The notes beneath the pieces were generated by a model. It saw only the letters and a list, made by a program, of their open reading frames with translations, did not search any database and was not told where the DNA came from. Positions 34,468 to 42,370 of a stretch of DNA of 64,000 nt are shown one piece after another. The translations under genes and the position numbers were made by a program. Source of the stretch: Streptomyces sp. CB02261 (GTDB lineage: Bacteria > Actinomycetota > Actinomycetes > Streptomycetales > Streptomycetaceae); NCBI RefSeq assembly GCF_001905665.1, contig NZ_LIVX01000004.1, positions 185,705-249,704 of the forward strand, read 5' to 3'. Position 1 is the stretch's first letter, and each line of letters starts with the position of its first letter.

Positions 34468-35340
34468 TCAGGCCCGCGGGCCGCCCCACACCTCCGCCGC
34501 GAACGCCGCGAACGAGCGCGGCTCGCGGCCCAGGACCCGCTTCACCCCGTCGGTCGCCGAGGCGTTGTGGCCGTCGAGGAGCGTCGCGAACAGGGCCGCG
34601 TACCACCCCGCCTCGGCCGCCGGAAGCCCGAAGCCGGTGAGGAGCGCCGCGTACTCCGCCTCGGACACCGCCCGGTAGGCCACCGGGCGCCCCGAGGCGC
34701 GCGCGATCTCCGCCGCGATCTCCGCGAAGCCCACCGGCCGCGGCCCCGTCACCTCGTGCACCCGCCCCGCGTGCCCGTCCGCCGTCAGGGTCTCCACCAC
34801 CACGTCCGCCAGGTCGTCCACGTCGATGAAGGGCTCGGCGGTGTCCCCGGCCGGGAAGACGAGCTCGCCCTCCGCGACGCCCTCGGCGAGCATCCCCTCG
34901 GAGAAGTTCTGCGAGAAGAACGAGGCCCGCACGACGGTCAGTTCGACACCGTCGGCCGCCACCCGCAGCGCCTCCTCCGCCACGAGGGCCTCGGGCTCCC
35001 CGCGTCCGGACAGCAGCGTCAGCCGGCGCACCCCGCTCCCGGCGGCGAGCGCGCCGAAGGTACGCATCGCCTCGACCGCGCCGGGAGCGGCGAGGTCCGG
35101 GTAGTAGGCCACGTACGCGGCGTCCGCGCCCCGCAGCGCCGGCGCCCACGTCGCCGGGTCCTCCCAGTCGAAGGGGGTCGCTCCGGTGCGGGACCCGGCG
35201 CGGACCGTGGCCCCTCGCTCCCCGAGCCGTTCGGCCACGCGCCGCCCGGTCTTGCCGGAGGCGCTCGTCACCAGGACCGTCCGTATGCCGCCGGTGCTGT
35301 CGGTCGTCCCGGCCTGTGTGTTCGGCGTGTTCGTCGTCAT
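34468..35340 (-). CDS. NmrA-like NAD(P)H-binding protein
   Basis: A 290-residue Rossmann protein of the atypical SDR/NmrA group. The dinucleotide loop is TVLVTSASGKTGRRVAERL (GxxGxxG-like), followed by TLLSGRGEPEALVAEEAL, VVRASFFSQNFSEGML and FIDVDDLADVVVETL, a standard NmrA signature. The first 18 residues are a Thr/Asn-rich tail. Redox sensor or oxidoreductase roles are both known in the family. It is divergent from an AraC regulator with a 99-bp gap, a common regulator-target arrangement. Confidence 0.9.
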   Translation of the reverse strand: MTTNTPNTQAGTTDSTGGIRTVLVTSASGKTGRRVAERLGERGATVRAGSRTGATPFDWEDPATWAPALRGADAAYVAYYPDLAAPGAVEAMRTFGALAAGSGVRRLTLLSGRGEPEALVAEEALRVAADGVELTVVRASFFSQNFSEGMLAEGVAEGELVFPAGDTAEPFIDVDDLADVVVETLTADGHAGRVHEVTGPRPVGFAEIAAEIARASGRPVAYRAVSEAEYAALLTGFGLPAAEAGWYAALFATLLDGHNASATDGVKRVLGREPRSFAAFAAEVWGGPRA

Positions 35341-35425
35341 GGCTCAAGACTCCCGCCCACGGTCCCGCGCGCCCATGCTCCACCGTCTCGCCCGCCTACG
35401 TCTCCGTCTCACCCACCCGACGGCC

Positions 35426-35431
35426 TACGCT
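35426..35431 (+). promoter_or_regulatory. -10 element of the AraC gene, probable leaderless promoter
   Basis: TACGCT ends 8 nt before the ATG at 35440; the intervening bases are TGCCCCCC, with no ribosome site. Confidence 0.4.
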
Positions 35432-35439
35432 TGCCCCCC

Positions 35440-36372
35440 ATGGACCCACTCGCCGGACTTCTCGACGGGCCCCGCGCCAAGGGCGCGTTCCTGCTCCGCA
35501 TGATCATGGAGCCACCGTGGTCCGTACGCATCGAGGACGGCGCTCCGCTCTGTCTGATGTGCGTCACCGAGGGCGAGGCCTGGATCGTCCCGGACTCCGG
35601 GGAGCCCGTCCTCCTGCGGCCCGGGGACATCGCCGTCGCCCGAGGCCCGGAGCCGTACACCGTCGGCGACGCCCCCGACGCCGCGCCGCGCGCCCTGGTC
35701 GGCCCCGACGGCGTCTGCACCACCCTCGGCGGGGAGCCGCTCGCCGAGACCATGAGGCTCGGCGTCCGTACCTGGGGCAACGCCCCCGACGGCGGCACCA
35801 CCGTCCTCATCGGCACCTACCGGATGGACGGCGAGGTCGGCCGCCGACTGCTCGACGCACTGCCGGGGCTGCTGCACCTGCCCGCCGAGACGTGGAACTG
35901 CCCCCTCATGCCCTTCATCGGCGAGGAGATCGCCCGCGACGAACCCGGCCAGACCGTCGTCCTCGACCGGGTCCTCGACCTGATGCTCATCACCGGCGTC
36001 CGCGCCTGGTTCTCCCGGCCCGGCGCCGAGGCCCCCGCCTGGTACCGGGCGATGGGCGACCCGGTCGTCGGCCGGGCGCTCCGGCTGCTCCAGAACGACC
36101 CCGCCCACCCCTGGACCGTCGCCTCGCTGGCCACGAAGACGGGTGTGTCCCGAGCCGCCCTCGCCCGCCGCTTCACCGCACTCGTCGGCGAGCCCCCGAT
36201 GGCGTACCTCACCGGCTGGCGGCTCGCGCACGCCGCCGACCTGCTGCGGGAGACGGACGCCACGGTGGAGTCGGTCGCCCGGCGGGTCGGCTACAGCGGC
36301 GCGTTCGCCCTGAGCGCCGCGTTCAAACGGGTCCGTGGCGTCAGCCCCCAGGAGCACCGCGCCACGACCTGA
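35440..36372 (+). CDS. AraC family regulator with cupin domain
   Basis: A 310-residue regulator. The N-terminal cupin_6-type domain is visible in PWSVRIEDGAPLCLMCVTEGEAWIV...LLRPGDIAVARGPEPYTVGD. The C-terminal AraC double HTH includes WTVASLATKTGVSRAALARRFTALVGEPPMAYLTGWRLAHAADLL and VESVARRVGYSGAFALSAAFKRVRGVSPQEHR. It is divergent from the NmrA-like gene and probably controls it. Inducer unknown. Confidence 0.92.
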   Translation: MDPLAGLLDGPRAKGAFLLRMIMEPPWSVRIEDGAPLCLMCVTEGEAWIVPDSGEPVLLRPGDIAVARGPEPYTVGDAPDAAPRALVGPDGVCTTLGGEPLAETMRLGVRTWGNAPDGGTTVLIGTYRMDGEVGRRLLDALPGLLHLPAETWNCPLMPFIGEEIARDEPGQTVVLDRVLDLMLITGVRAWFSRPGAEAPAWYRAMGDPVVGRALRLLQNDPAHPWTVASLATKTGVSRAALARRFTALVGEPPMAYLTGWRLAHAADLLRETDATVESVARRVGYSGAFALSAAFKRVRGVSPQEHRATT

Positions 36373-36392
36373 GCCTCGGCCGCCCGCCCCTC

Positions 36393-36416
36393 CTTGCCGG
36401 ACCGGCAAGTTTTCTT
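36393..36416. terminator. palindrome followed by T-tract
   Basis: CTTGCCGG-A-CCGGCAAG (36393-36409) is a perfect inverted repeat followed by TTTTCTT, as in a rho-independent terminator of the AraC gene, 20 bp past its stop. Because CAAGTTTTCTTG adds another half-site and the methyltransferase ATG is 34 bp on, an operator is an alternative. Confidence 0.5.
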
Positions 36417-36449
36417 GCGCGGTTCGCCGACGCGCCGCAGTCTGGCTCC

Positions 36450-37436
36450 ATGAGTCAGCAGAACACCTCCCCTCACGGTCCCGGCGGTCACGGAGACGGC
36501 CACGGACCGGGCCACGGCGGCCACGGAGACGGGCACACAACGGGCCACCACGGCGAAGGCGCCGGCGAAGGCCACGGCCACCACCACGGCGGGACCCAAC
36601 CGGACTGGAACGCGATCGCGCCCCTCCTGGAGCGGCAGGCCGAGATCGCGAGCCCGGCCTACGCGGACGCCGCCGCGTGGCTCGGCACCCTGGCCCCCGC
36701 GCAGGGCGTCCGCCGGATCCTCGACGTCGGCAGCGGCCCCGGCGTCGTCACGACCCTGCTCGCCGAGGCCTTCCCGGCCGCCGAGGCGGTCGCCGTCGAC
36801 GGCACCCCCGAACTCCTCGCCCGCGCCCTCGCCCGCGCCGGGGCGCGCGGCCTCGGCGCCCGCGTCTCCACGGTCCACGCCGACCTTCCCGGGGGCATCG
36901 CCGGCCTCGGACGGGCGGACCTGATCTGGGCGGGCAACTCCCTGCACCACATCGGGGACCAGCGCGCCGCGCTCGTGGAGTTCGCCGGCCTGCTGAACCC
37001 CGGCGGCCTGATGGTCCTCGTCGAGGGCGGTCTGCCCACCCGGCACCTGCCCTGGCACATCGGGATCGGCCGGCCGGGCCTCCAGGCGCGCCTCGACGCC
37101 GTCATCGCGGACCGCTTCGGCGAGATGCGCGCCGACACCCCCGGAGCCAAGGACGAGCCCGACGACTGGCGGGCGCTCCTCACCGCCGCCGGCCTCACCC
37201 CCGCCGGTACCCGCACGTTCCTCACCGACATCCCGGCGCCGGTGTCCCCGGTCGTGCGGGAGCTGGCGCTCGCCCACTACGAGCGGCTCCGGGACCGTTT
37301 CGGCGCCCGGCTCGACGCGGAGGACCGGGCGACGCTCGACCGGCTCCTCGACCCGTCCGACGCGCTGTCCCTGCATCACCGCACGGACCTGTTCCACCTC
37401 GCGGCGGACACCGTCCACACCGCCCGCAAGGGCTGA
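36450..37436 (+). CDS. SAM-dependent methyltransferase with His-rich N-terminal tail
   Basis: A 328-residue protein. Residues 9-46 contain twelve histidines in Gly/Asp/Pro context (HGPGGHGDGHGPGHGGHGD...HGHHHGG), typical of a metal-binding tail. The methyltransferase core follows: RRILDVGSGPGVVTTLLAEAFP, AVAVDGTPELLARAL, LIWAGNSLHHIGD and LLNPGGLMVLVEGG. Substrate unknown; the tail suggests Ni/Zn/Cu storage, sensing or regulation. It begins just after the AraC gene's terminator-like palindrome. Confidence 0.88.
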   Translation: MSQQNTSPHGPGGHGDGHGPGHGGHGDGHTTGHHGEGAGEGHGHHHGGTQPDWNAIAPLLERQAEIASPAYADAAAWLGTLAPAQGVRRILDVGSGPGVVTTLLAEAFPAAEAVAVDGTPELLARALARAGARGLGARVSTVHADLPGGIAGLGRADLIWAGNSLHHIGDQRAALVEFAGLLNPGGLMVLVEGGLPTRHLPWHIGIGRPGLQARLDAVIADRFGEMRADTPGAKDEPDDWRALLTAAGLTPAGTRTFLTDIPAPVSPVVRELALAHYERLRDRFGARLDAEDRATLDRLLDPSDALSLHHRTDLFHLAADTVHTARKG

Positions 37437-37463
37437 GGGCGGGGTCGGGGGAGACCGCCGGGC

Positions 37464-37928
37464 TCAGGACACCGGTTCCAACCGCCACCACTGGAACGGG
37501 GAGTCGGTGTCCTCCCACTGCCGTACGTTCCCGCCGTCGGCCGTCGAGCCGTCCGCGACCTCGAGGAACAGTCCGCTGATGAAGCTCACCAGCGCCACCG
37601 TCCCCGGGGACTGGAGGTCCTGCTCGATGATCCATTCCTGCGCGCCGAAGTTGTTCGCCTTCCACTGCTGGATGCGGGCGCCGTTCTCCGTGGACGCGTT
37701 GGCGACGTCGAGCCGCTTTCCGCTGGCCGCGTTGACCAGGTGGTAGAGCCCGCCGCCGTTCGGCACGGGCCTGATGTGCCAGTGCTGCCCCGGAGTTCCG
37801 TTCCCCGTGCCCTGCTGCACCTTCGCCCCGCTGCGGCCGGACCCCTCGTACACCTCCAGGAGCAGGCCGCTGGCCACGTTCCGCACCCGGTACAGCCCCT
37901 CGTCGACGGGTCCCGGAGAACCACTCAC
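37464..37928 (-). CDS. RICIN-type beta-trefoil lectin domain protein
   Basis: A 154-residue protein consisting of one ricin B-like beta-trefoil. The three QxW repeats are QHWHIRPV, QEWIIEQD and QWWRLEPV, each preceded by a G..LEV/LDV strand. There is no signal peptide, unlike most ricin-domain proteins fused to glycosidases, so it may act inside the cell or leave by another route. The GTG at 37928 follows GAGGGAG. Carbohydrate ligand unknown. Confidence 0.88.
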   Translation of the reverse strand: MSGSPGPVDEGLYRVRNVASGLLLEVYEGSGRSGAKVQQGTGNGTPGQHWHIRPVPNGGGLYHLVNAASGKRLDVANASTENGARIQQWKANNFGAQEWIIEQDLQSPGTVALVSFISGLFLEVADGSTADGGNVRQWEDTDSPFQWWRLEPVS

Positions 37929-38119
37929 CGTACCGACTCCCTCTGCTCGCGCCCCTGTCGGACGTCACGGCACCCGGCCGTGACGAGGCCCCCTCGGGCC
38001 GTCACCGACCCTATGTCCCGGGTACGACAACGGGACCGGCCGTGAGCGAGGGGGCCTCACCGCACTCGACGTCGGCGGTCACGGAGCACCCCGCCGGCGC
38101 CGCGCGGCACCCCGCGTCC

Positions 38120-38148
38120 GCCGCGCCGCACCACGGCGGCGGCGCGGC
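38120..38148. terminator. possible terminator hairpin
   Basis: GCCGCGCCG (38120-38128) pairs with CGGCGCGGC (38140-38148) across 11 nt, 20-50 bp past the aldo/keto reductase stop. GC-rich background weakens the inference. The rest of 37929-38170 holds no convincing gene. Confidence 0.35.
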
Positions 38149-38170
38149 GCCACAGGGCCGGGTCGCGCCT

Positions 38171-39043
38171 TCAGGCGCCGGCGCTGAACTCCGCCGGGTC
38201 GGGGCCCAGACGGCGGTTCTCGTCGAGGGCGGCGATCGCCGCCAGGTCCTCGGCGTCCAGCTCGAAGCCGAAGACGTCGATGTTCTCCCGGATGCGGGAC
38301 GGGGTGACCGACTTCGGGATCACCACGTTCCCCAGCTGGAGGTGCCAGCGCAGCACGACCTGCGCCGGGGTCCGGCCGTGCTTGCGGCCGATCGCGACGA
38401 TCGCCGGCACGTCCAGGAGCCCCTTGCCGGAGCCGATCGGCGACCACGCCTCGGTGGCGATGCCGTGCCGCTCGTGCGCCTCGCGGGCGGCCCGCTGCGG
38501 GAGCTGCGGGTGGAGCTCGATCTGGTTGACGGCGGGGACCACCGAGGTCTCCTCGATCAGCCGGTCCAGGTGCTCCGGGAGGAAGTTCGACACGCCGATC
38601 GCCTTGGCGCGGCCGTCCGCGTAGATCTTCTCGAACGCCCGGTACGTGTCGACGTACGCGTCCTTCGAGGGCACCGGCCAGTGGATCAGGTACAGGTCGA
38701 CGTAGTCGAGTCCCAGCTTGTCGAGCGAGGTGTCGAAGGCCTTCAGCGTCGAGTCGTAGCCCTGCTCGCCGTTCCACAGCTTGGTGGTGACGAACAGGTC
38801 CGCGCGGGCGATCCCGGACGCGGCGACGGCACGGCCCGTGCCCTCCTCGTTCCCGTAGATCGCGGCGGTGTCGATCGAGCGGTAGCCGGCCTCCAGGGCC
38901 GTCGTCACGGCGGTCGCCGCCTCGTCGTCCGGCACCTGCCAGACACCGAAGCCCAGCTGCGGCATCCGGACGCCGTTGTTGAGGGTGACCGAAGGGACCG
39001 TGCCGTCCGCGCCGGCCTTGTTGTCCTTGCTGTCCGTGCTCAC
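38171..39043 (-). CDS. aldo/keto reductase
   Basis: A 290-residue NADPH-dependent carbonyl reductase with a TIM-barrel pattern. The catalytic tetrad is visible: Asp and Tyr in YRSIDTAAIYGNE, Lys in LFVTTKLW and His in LYLIHWPVP. The cofactor segment is IPKSVTPSRIRENIDVFGFEL. It resembles 2,5-diketo-gluconate reductase-type AKR5 enzymes. The GTG at 39043 is preceded by AAGGA. Substrate unknown. Confidence 0.93.
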   Translation of the reverse strand: MSTDSKDNKAGADGTVPSVTLNNGVRMPQLGFGVWQVPDDEAATAVTTALEAGYRSIDTAAIYGNEEGTGRAVAASGIARADLFVTTKLWNGEQGYDSTLKAFDTSLDKLGLDYVDLYLIHWPVPSKDAYVDTYRAFEKIYADGRAKAIGVSNFLPEHLDRLIEETSVVPAVNQIELHPQLPQRAAREAHERHGIATEAWSPIGSGKGLLDVPAIVAIGRKHGRTPAQVVLRWHLQLGNVVIPKSVTPSRIRENIDVFGFELDAEDLAAIAALDENRRLGPDPAEFSAGA

Positions 39044-39184
39044 GTGGGAGGGTTCCTTACGTTGTCGCGGTCGTGACGGCCGTACGGCCCTGGAGGGCGT
39101 ACGGCTCCTCCCAGCGTCAACGATCAAGAGCGGTCGCGCATTCCGCCTCCGGCACGGATTCGTCCGTTCCGCCGGGGGAGCGGC

Positions 39185-41008
39185 TCAGCTGTAGAGCGCC
39201 GCGACCTCCGCCGCGTACGCCCGCTCGATCGCCTTCCGCTTCAGCTTCAGGGACGGCGTGAGCAGCCCGTGCTCCTCGCTGAACGGATGCGCCAGGATCC
39301 GGAAGGTGCGGATCGACTCGGCCTGCGAGACGAGCGTGTTCGCCGCCACCACCCCCCGCCGGATCTCGGTCTCCAGGGCCGGATCCCGCACCATCTCCGC
39401 CGGGGCGAGCGGCGCCCGCCCCTGCATCGCCAGCCAGTGCTCCACCGCCTCCTGGTCGACCGTCACGAGGGCGGCGATGTACGGCCGGTCGTTGCCGACG
39501 ACGATGCACTGCGCGATCAGCGGATGCGCCCGCACCCGATCCTCCAGACCCGTCGGGGCGACGCTCTTGCCGCCCGAGGTCACCAGGATCTCCTTCTTGC
39601 GGCCGGTGATCGTCAGATACCCGTCCTCGTCGAGGGCTCCGAGGTCCCCGGTGGCCAGCCACCCGTCGTTGAGGACGGCGGCGGTCGCCTCGGGATCGTT
39701 GAGGTACCCGGAGAAGATCTGGCCGCCGTGCAGCCACACCTCACCGTCCTCCGCGATGTGCACCGTCGTGCCCGGGACCGGCTGTCCGACCGTGCCGTAT
39801 CTCGTGCGTTCGGGCGGGTTCGCGGTGGCGGCGGCGGAGGACTCGGTGAGCCCGTACCCCTCGAAGACCGTGATCCCCGCACCCGCGAAGAACAACCCGG
39901 TCCTGCGGTCCATCGCCGACCCGCCGGACATCGCGTGCCGCATCCGCCCGCCCAGCGCCGCCCGGACCTTCCCGTACACCGTCTTCTCGAAGAACTGGTG
40001 CTGTACGCGCAGCGCCGCCGAGGGACCGGGGCCCGTCCCGAACGCCCTCTGCTCCAGCGCCTCCGCGTAGGCGACCGCCACCTCCACCGCCTTGTCGAAG
40101 GGCCCCGCCTTCCCCTCCCGCTCCGCCTTGCGCCGCGCCGCGTGGAAGACCTTCTCGAAGACGTACGGCACGGCGAGCACGAAACTCGGCCGGAACGCCG
40201 CCAGGTCCGGCAGCAGCTCGCCGGCCGCCATCACCGGCTGGTGCCCGAGCTTCACCCCGCTGCGGACGGCCGCGACCTCCACCATCCGGCCGAAGACGTG
40301 CGCGAGCGGCAGGAACAGCAGCGTCGACGCCTCGTCGCCCGACCGGGAACGGAACACCGGCTCCCAGCGCCCCACCAGCATGTCCGTCTCGAACATGAAG
40401 TTGGCGTGGGTGATCACACAGCCCTTGGGGCGGCCGGTCGTCCCCGACGTGTAGATGACGGTCGCCACCGTCTCCGGGGTCACCGCCCGCCGGTGCCGGT
40501 GCACGACCTCCGCGTCGATGTCCGTCCCCGCCGTCGTCACCTCGGCCACCGCGCCCGCGTCCAGCTGCCACAGCCGCCGCAGCAGGGGCAGCCGGTCGAT
40601 CACCGATCCGATCGTCATCGCGTGGTCCTCGTGCTCCACCACGCACGCCGTGACCTCGGAGTCGTGCAGCATCCAGAAGACCTGCTCGGCCGACGAGGTC
40701 GGATAGACGGGTACGGACTGCGCGCCCAGCGACCACAGCGCGAAGTCGAAGAGCGTCCACTCGTAGCGGGTGCGGGCCATGATCGCGACGCGGTCGCCGA
40801 ACCGCACTCCCTCCGCGATGAGGCCCTTCGCGAGGCCGAGGACCTCGTCCCGGAACCGCGCGGCCGTCACGTCCCGCCACTCCCCGTCCGGGCCCTTCCG
40901 GCCGAACACGATCCGGTCGGGCTCGGTGAGGGCACGCTCGTACAGGGCGTCCGCCAGACCGCCGACCTGAGGCGCCGCCTCGACGGGCGGCACGGTGAAC
41001 TCGCGCAC
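39185..41008 (-). CDS. long-chain acyl-CoA synthetase (AMP-dependent ligase, FadD15-like)
   Basis: A 607-residue adenylate-forming enzyme that activates fatty acids with ATP and CoA. Core motifs: VIYTSGTTGRPKGCVITHANF (P-loop), FLPLAHVFGRMVE, FEGYGLTESSAAATANPP, GDLGALDEDGYLTITGRKKEILVTSGGKSVAPTGLEDR and a late LTPSLKLKRKAIERAY (catalytic Lys). Its length and large N-terminal domain fit the long-chain group. The GTG at 41008 follows GAGGAG. No operon partner is evident. Confidence 0.93.
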   Translation of the reverse strand: MREFTVPPVEAAPQVGGLADALYERALTEPDRIVFGRKGPDGEWRDVTAARFRDEVLGLAKGLIAEGVRFGDRVAIMARTRYEWTLFDFALWSLGAQSVPVYPTSSAEQVFWMLHDSEVTACVVEHEDHAMTIGSVIDRLPLLRRLWQLDAGAVAEVTTAGTDIDAEVVHRHRRAVTPETVATVIYTSGTTGRPKGCVITHANFMFETDMLVGRWEPVFRSRSGDEASTLLFLPLAHVFGRMVEVAAVRSGVKLGHQPVMAAGELLPDLAAFRPSFVLAVPYVFEKVFHAARRKAEREGKAGPFDKAVEVAVAYAEALEQRAFGTGPGPSAALRVQHQFFEKTVYGKVRAALGGRMRHAMSGGSAMDRRTGLFFAGAGITVFEGYGLTESSAAATANPPERTRYGTVGQPVPGTTVHIAEDGEVWLHGGQIFSGYLNDPEATAAVLNDGWLATGDLGALDEDGYLTITGRKKEILVTSGGKSVAPTGLEDRVRAHPLIAQCIVVGNDRPYIAALVTVDQEAVEHWLAMQGRAPLAPAEMVRDPALETEIRRGVVAANTLVSQAESIRTFRILAHPFSEEHGLLTPSLKLKRKAIERAYAAEVAALYS

Positions 41009-41300
41009 TGACCTTGCTCCTCGACGGCTCGGTGGCTGGAAAAGCCCGTTGTCGCGCTCCGTACAGCGCGGGTGACGGTACCCCACACGCCTGCCCGGCG
41101 GCAGGGCCTTCACCAAGCCGGGACATTCGGTGTTCCCACAGGTCAGAACGGGTGGAGCGGTCAAGTCACGGGCTCCCCGGGCCCGTTACCGACCGATCGG
41201 TACGTCCCCCCGGCGGGAATCTCCACGGAATCTGTACCTCCCGCTCACCGCGAGGCCGCCCCGAGGCCGTGCCGCGCCCCCTGCCGTCCCCGGCGCCCCC

Positions 41301-41399
41301 GCCCGCTCACCCGGGTCGGTGCGGCCGGTCGCCGCCCGCTCACCCGGGTCGGTGCAGCCGGTCGCCGCCCGCTCACCCGGGTCGGTGCAGCCGGTCGCC
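41301..41399. repeat. three-copy 33-bp tandem repeat at the 3' end of the LysR gene
   Basis: Units 41301-41333, 41334-41366 and 41367-41399 begin GCCCGCTCACCCGGGTCGGT; the last two are identical and the first differs at one base. Because 33 is a multiple of 3, each copy holds the LysR stop codon (TCA on this strand) and its last codons in the same frame. Confidence 0.85.
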
Positions 41400-42239
41400 G
41401 CCCGCCAGGATCGCCTCCGCCAGCGCGTCCGCCGCCTCCTGCACCGCCCCGCCCCGGCGCCCTCCGCGCAGCACGAAACCGACGTCGCCCAGCTCCGGAA
41501 GGCCCGCCCTGGCCGGGACCGGCACCAGCCCCGGCGGCACCAGGCCCCTCGTGTGCGCCATCACCCCGAGCCCCGCGCGGGCCGCCGCCACGTTCGCGCT
41601 CAGGCTGGAACTCGTGCACGCGATCCGCCACGCCCGGCCCTGCGCCTCCAGCGCCTCCAGGGCACGCGCCCGGGTGATCCCCGGCGGCGGGTACACGATG
41701 AGCGGCACCGGCCGGTCCGGATCGAGCCGCAGCCCGGGCGCCCCGATCCAGATCAGCGTGTCCTCCCACACCAGCCGGCCCCCGCTCTCCGTCCCGCGCC
41801 GCTTCGCCAGGATGAGATCGAGCCGGCCGGCCGCCAGCCGGGCCTGCAGCGTGCCCGACAGCTCCACCGTCAGCTCCAGGTCCACCTCCGGGTGCTCACG
41901 CCGGAACGACTCCAGGATCTCCGGCAGCCGGGTCGTCACGAAGTCCTCCGACGCGCCGAAACGCAGCCGGCCCCGCAGCCGGGTCCCGCCGAAGAACGCC
42001 GCCGCGCGCTCGTGCGCCTCCAGGATCGTGCGCGCGAAGCCGAGCATCGCCTCCCCGTCCTCCGTCAGGGCCACCCGGTGCGTGTCGCGGGTGAACAGCG
42101 GCCGGCCGGTCGCCTCCTCGAGGCGCCGCACGTGCTGGCTGACGGTCGACTGGCGCAACCCGAGGCGGTCGGCGGCCCGCGTGAAGCTGAGCGTCTGGGC
42201 CACGGCGAGGAAGGTGCGCAGATGCGTGGGCTCGTACAC
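41373..42239 (-). CDS. LysR family transcriptional regulator
   Basis: A 288-residue regulator. The HTH is LRTFLAVAQTLSFTRAADRLGLRQSTVSQHVRRLEEATGRPLFTRD (residues 7-53), and the effector-binding domain follows (RLRFGASEDFVTTRLPEILESFRREHPEVDLEL). GTG start. It is divergent from a BASS-type transporter, with a dyad TCATC-N9-GATGA in between, so it likely controls that transporter. Its stop codon lies in the 33-bp tandem repeat. Confidence 0.92.
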   Translation of the reverse strand: MYEPTHLRTFLAVAQTLSFTRAADRLGLRQSTVSQHVRRLEEATGRPLFTRDTHRVALTEDGEAMLGFARTILEAHERAAAFFGGTRLRGRLRFGASEDFVTTRLPEILESFRREHPEVDLELTVELSGTLQARLAAGRLDLILAKRRGTESGGRLVWEDTLIWIGAPGLRLDPDRPVPLIVYPPPGITRARALEALEAQGRAWRIACTSSSLSANVAAARAGLGVMAHTRGLVPPGLVPVPARAGLPELGDVGFVLRGGRRGGAVQEAADALAEAILAGGDRLHRPG

Positions 42240-42254
42240 GGGACGACCGTACGC

Positions 42255-42273
42255 TCATCGCGCTTCGTGATGA
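42255..42273. promoter_or_regulatory. candidate LysR-binding dyad
   Basis: TCATC-GCGCTTCGT-GATGA, a 5-9-5 inverted repeat 16 bp from the LysR start and 98 bp from the transporter start, in the shared promoter region. Confidence 0.4.
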
Positions 42274-42370
42274 CAGTAAGAGGGCTGTACGGGATTCCCG
42301 ATCACCGGCCCGTGGAGCAGGATGGGAACGCGCGACCCCGCCCGCCCGAGTGCACCGAGCAGTGGAGCCC

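Noticed and set aside
41301..41399. CRISPR-like array
   Set aside because: Three directly adjacent 33-bp units have no spacers, and no cas genes are present; it is a tandem repeat at a gene end.
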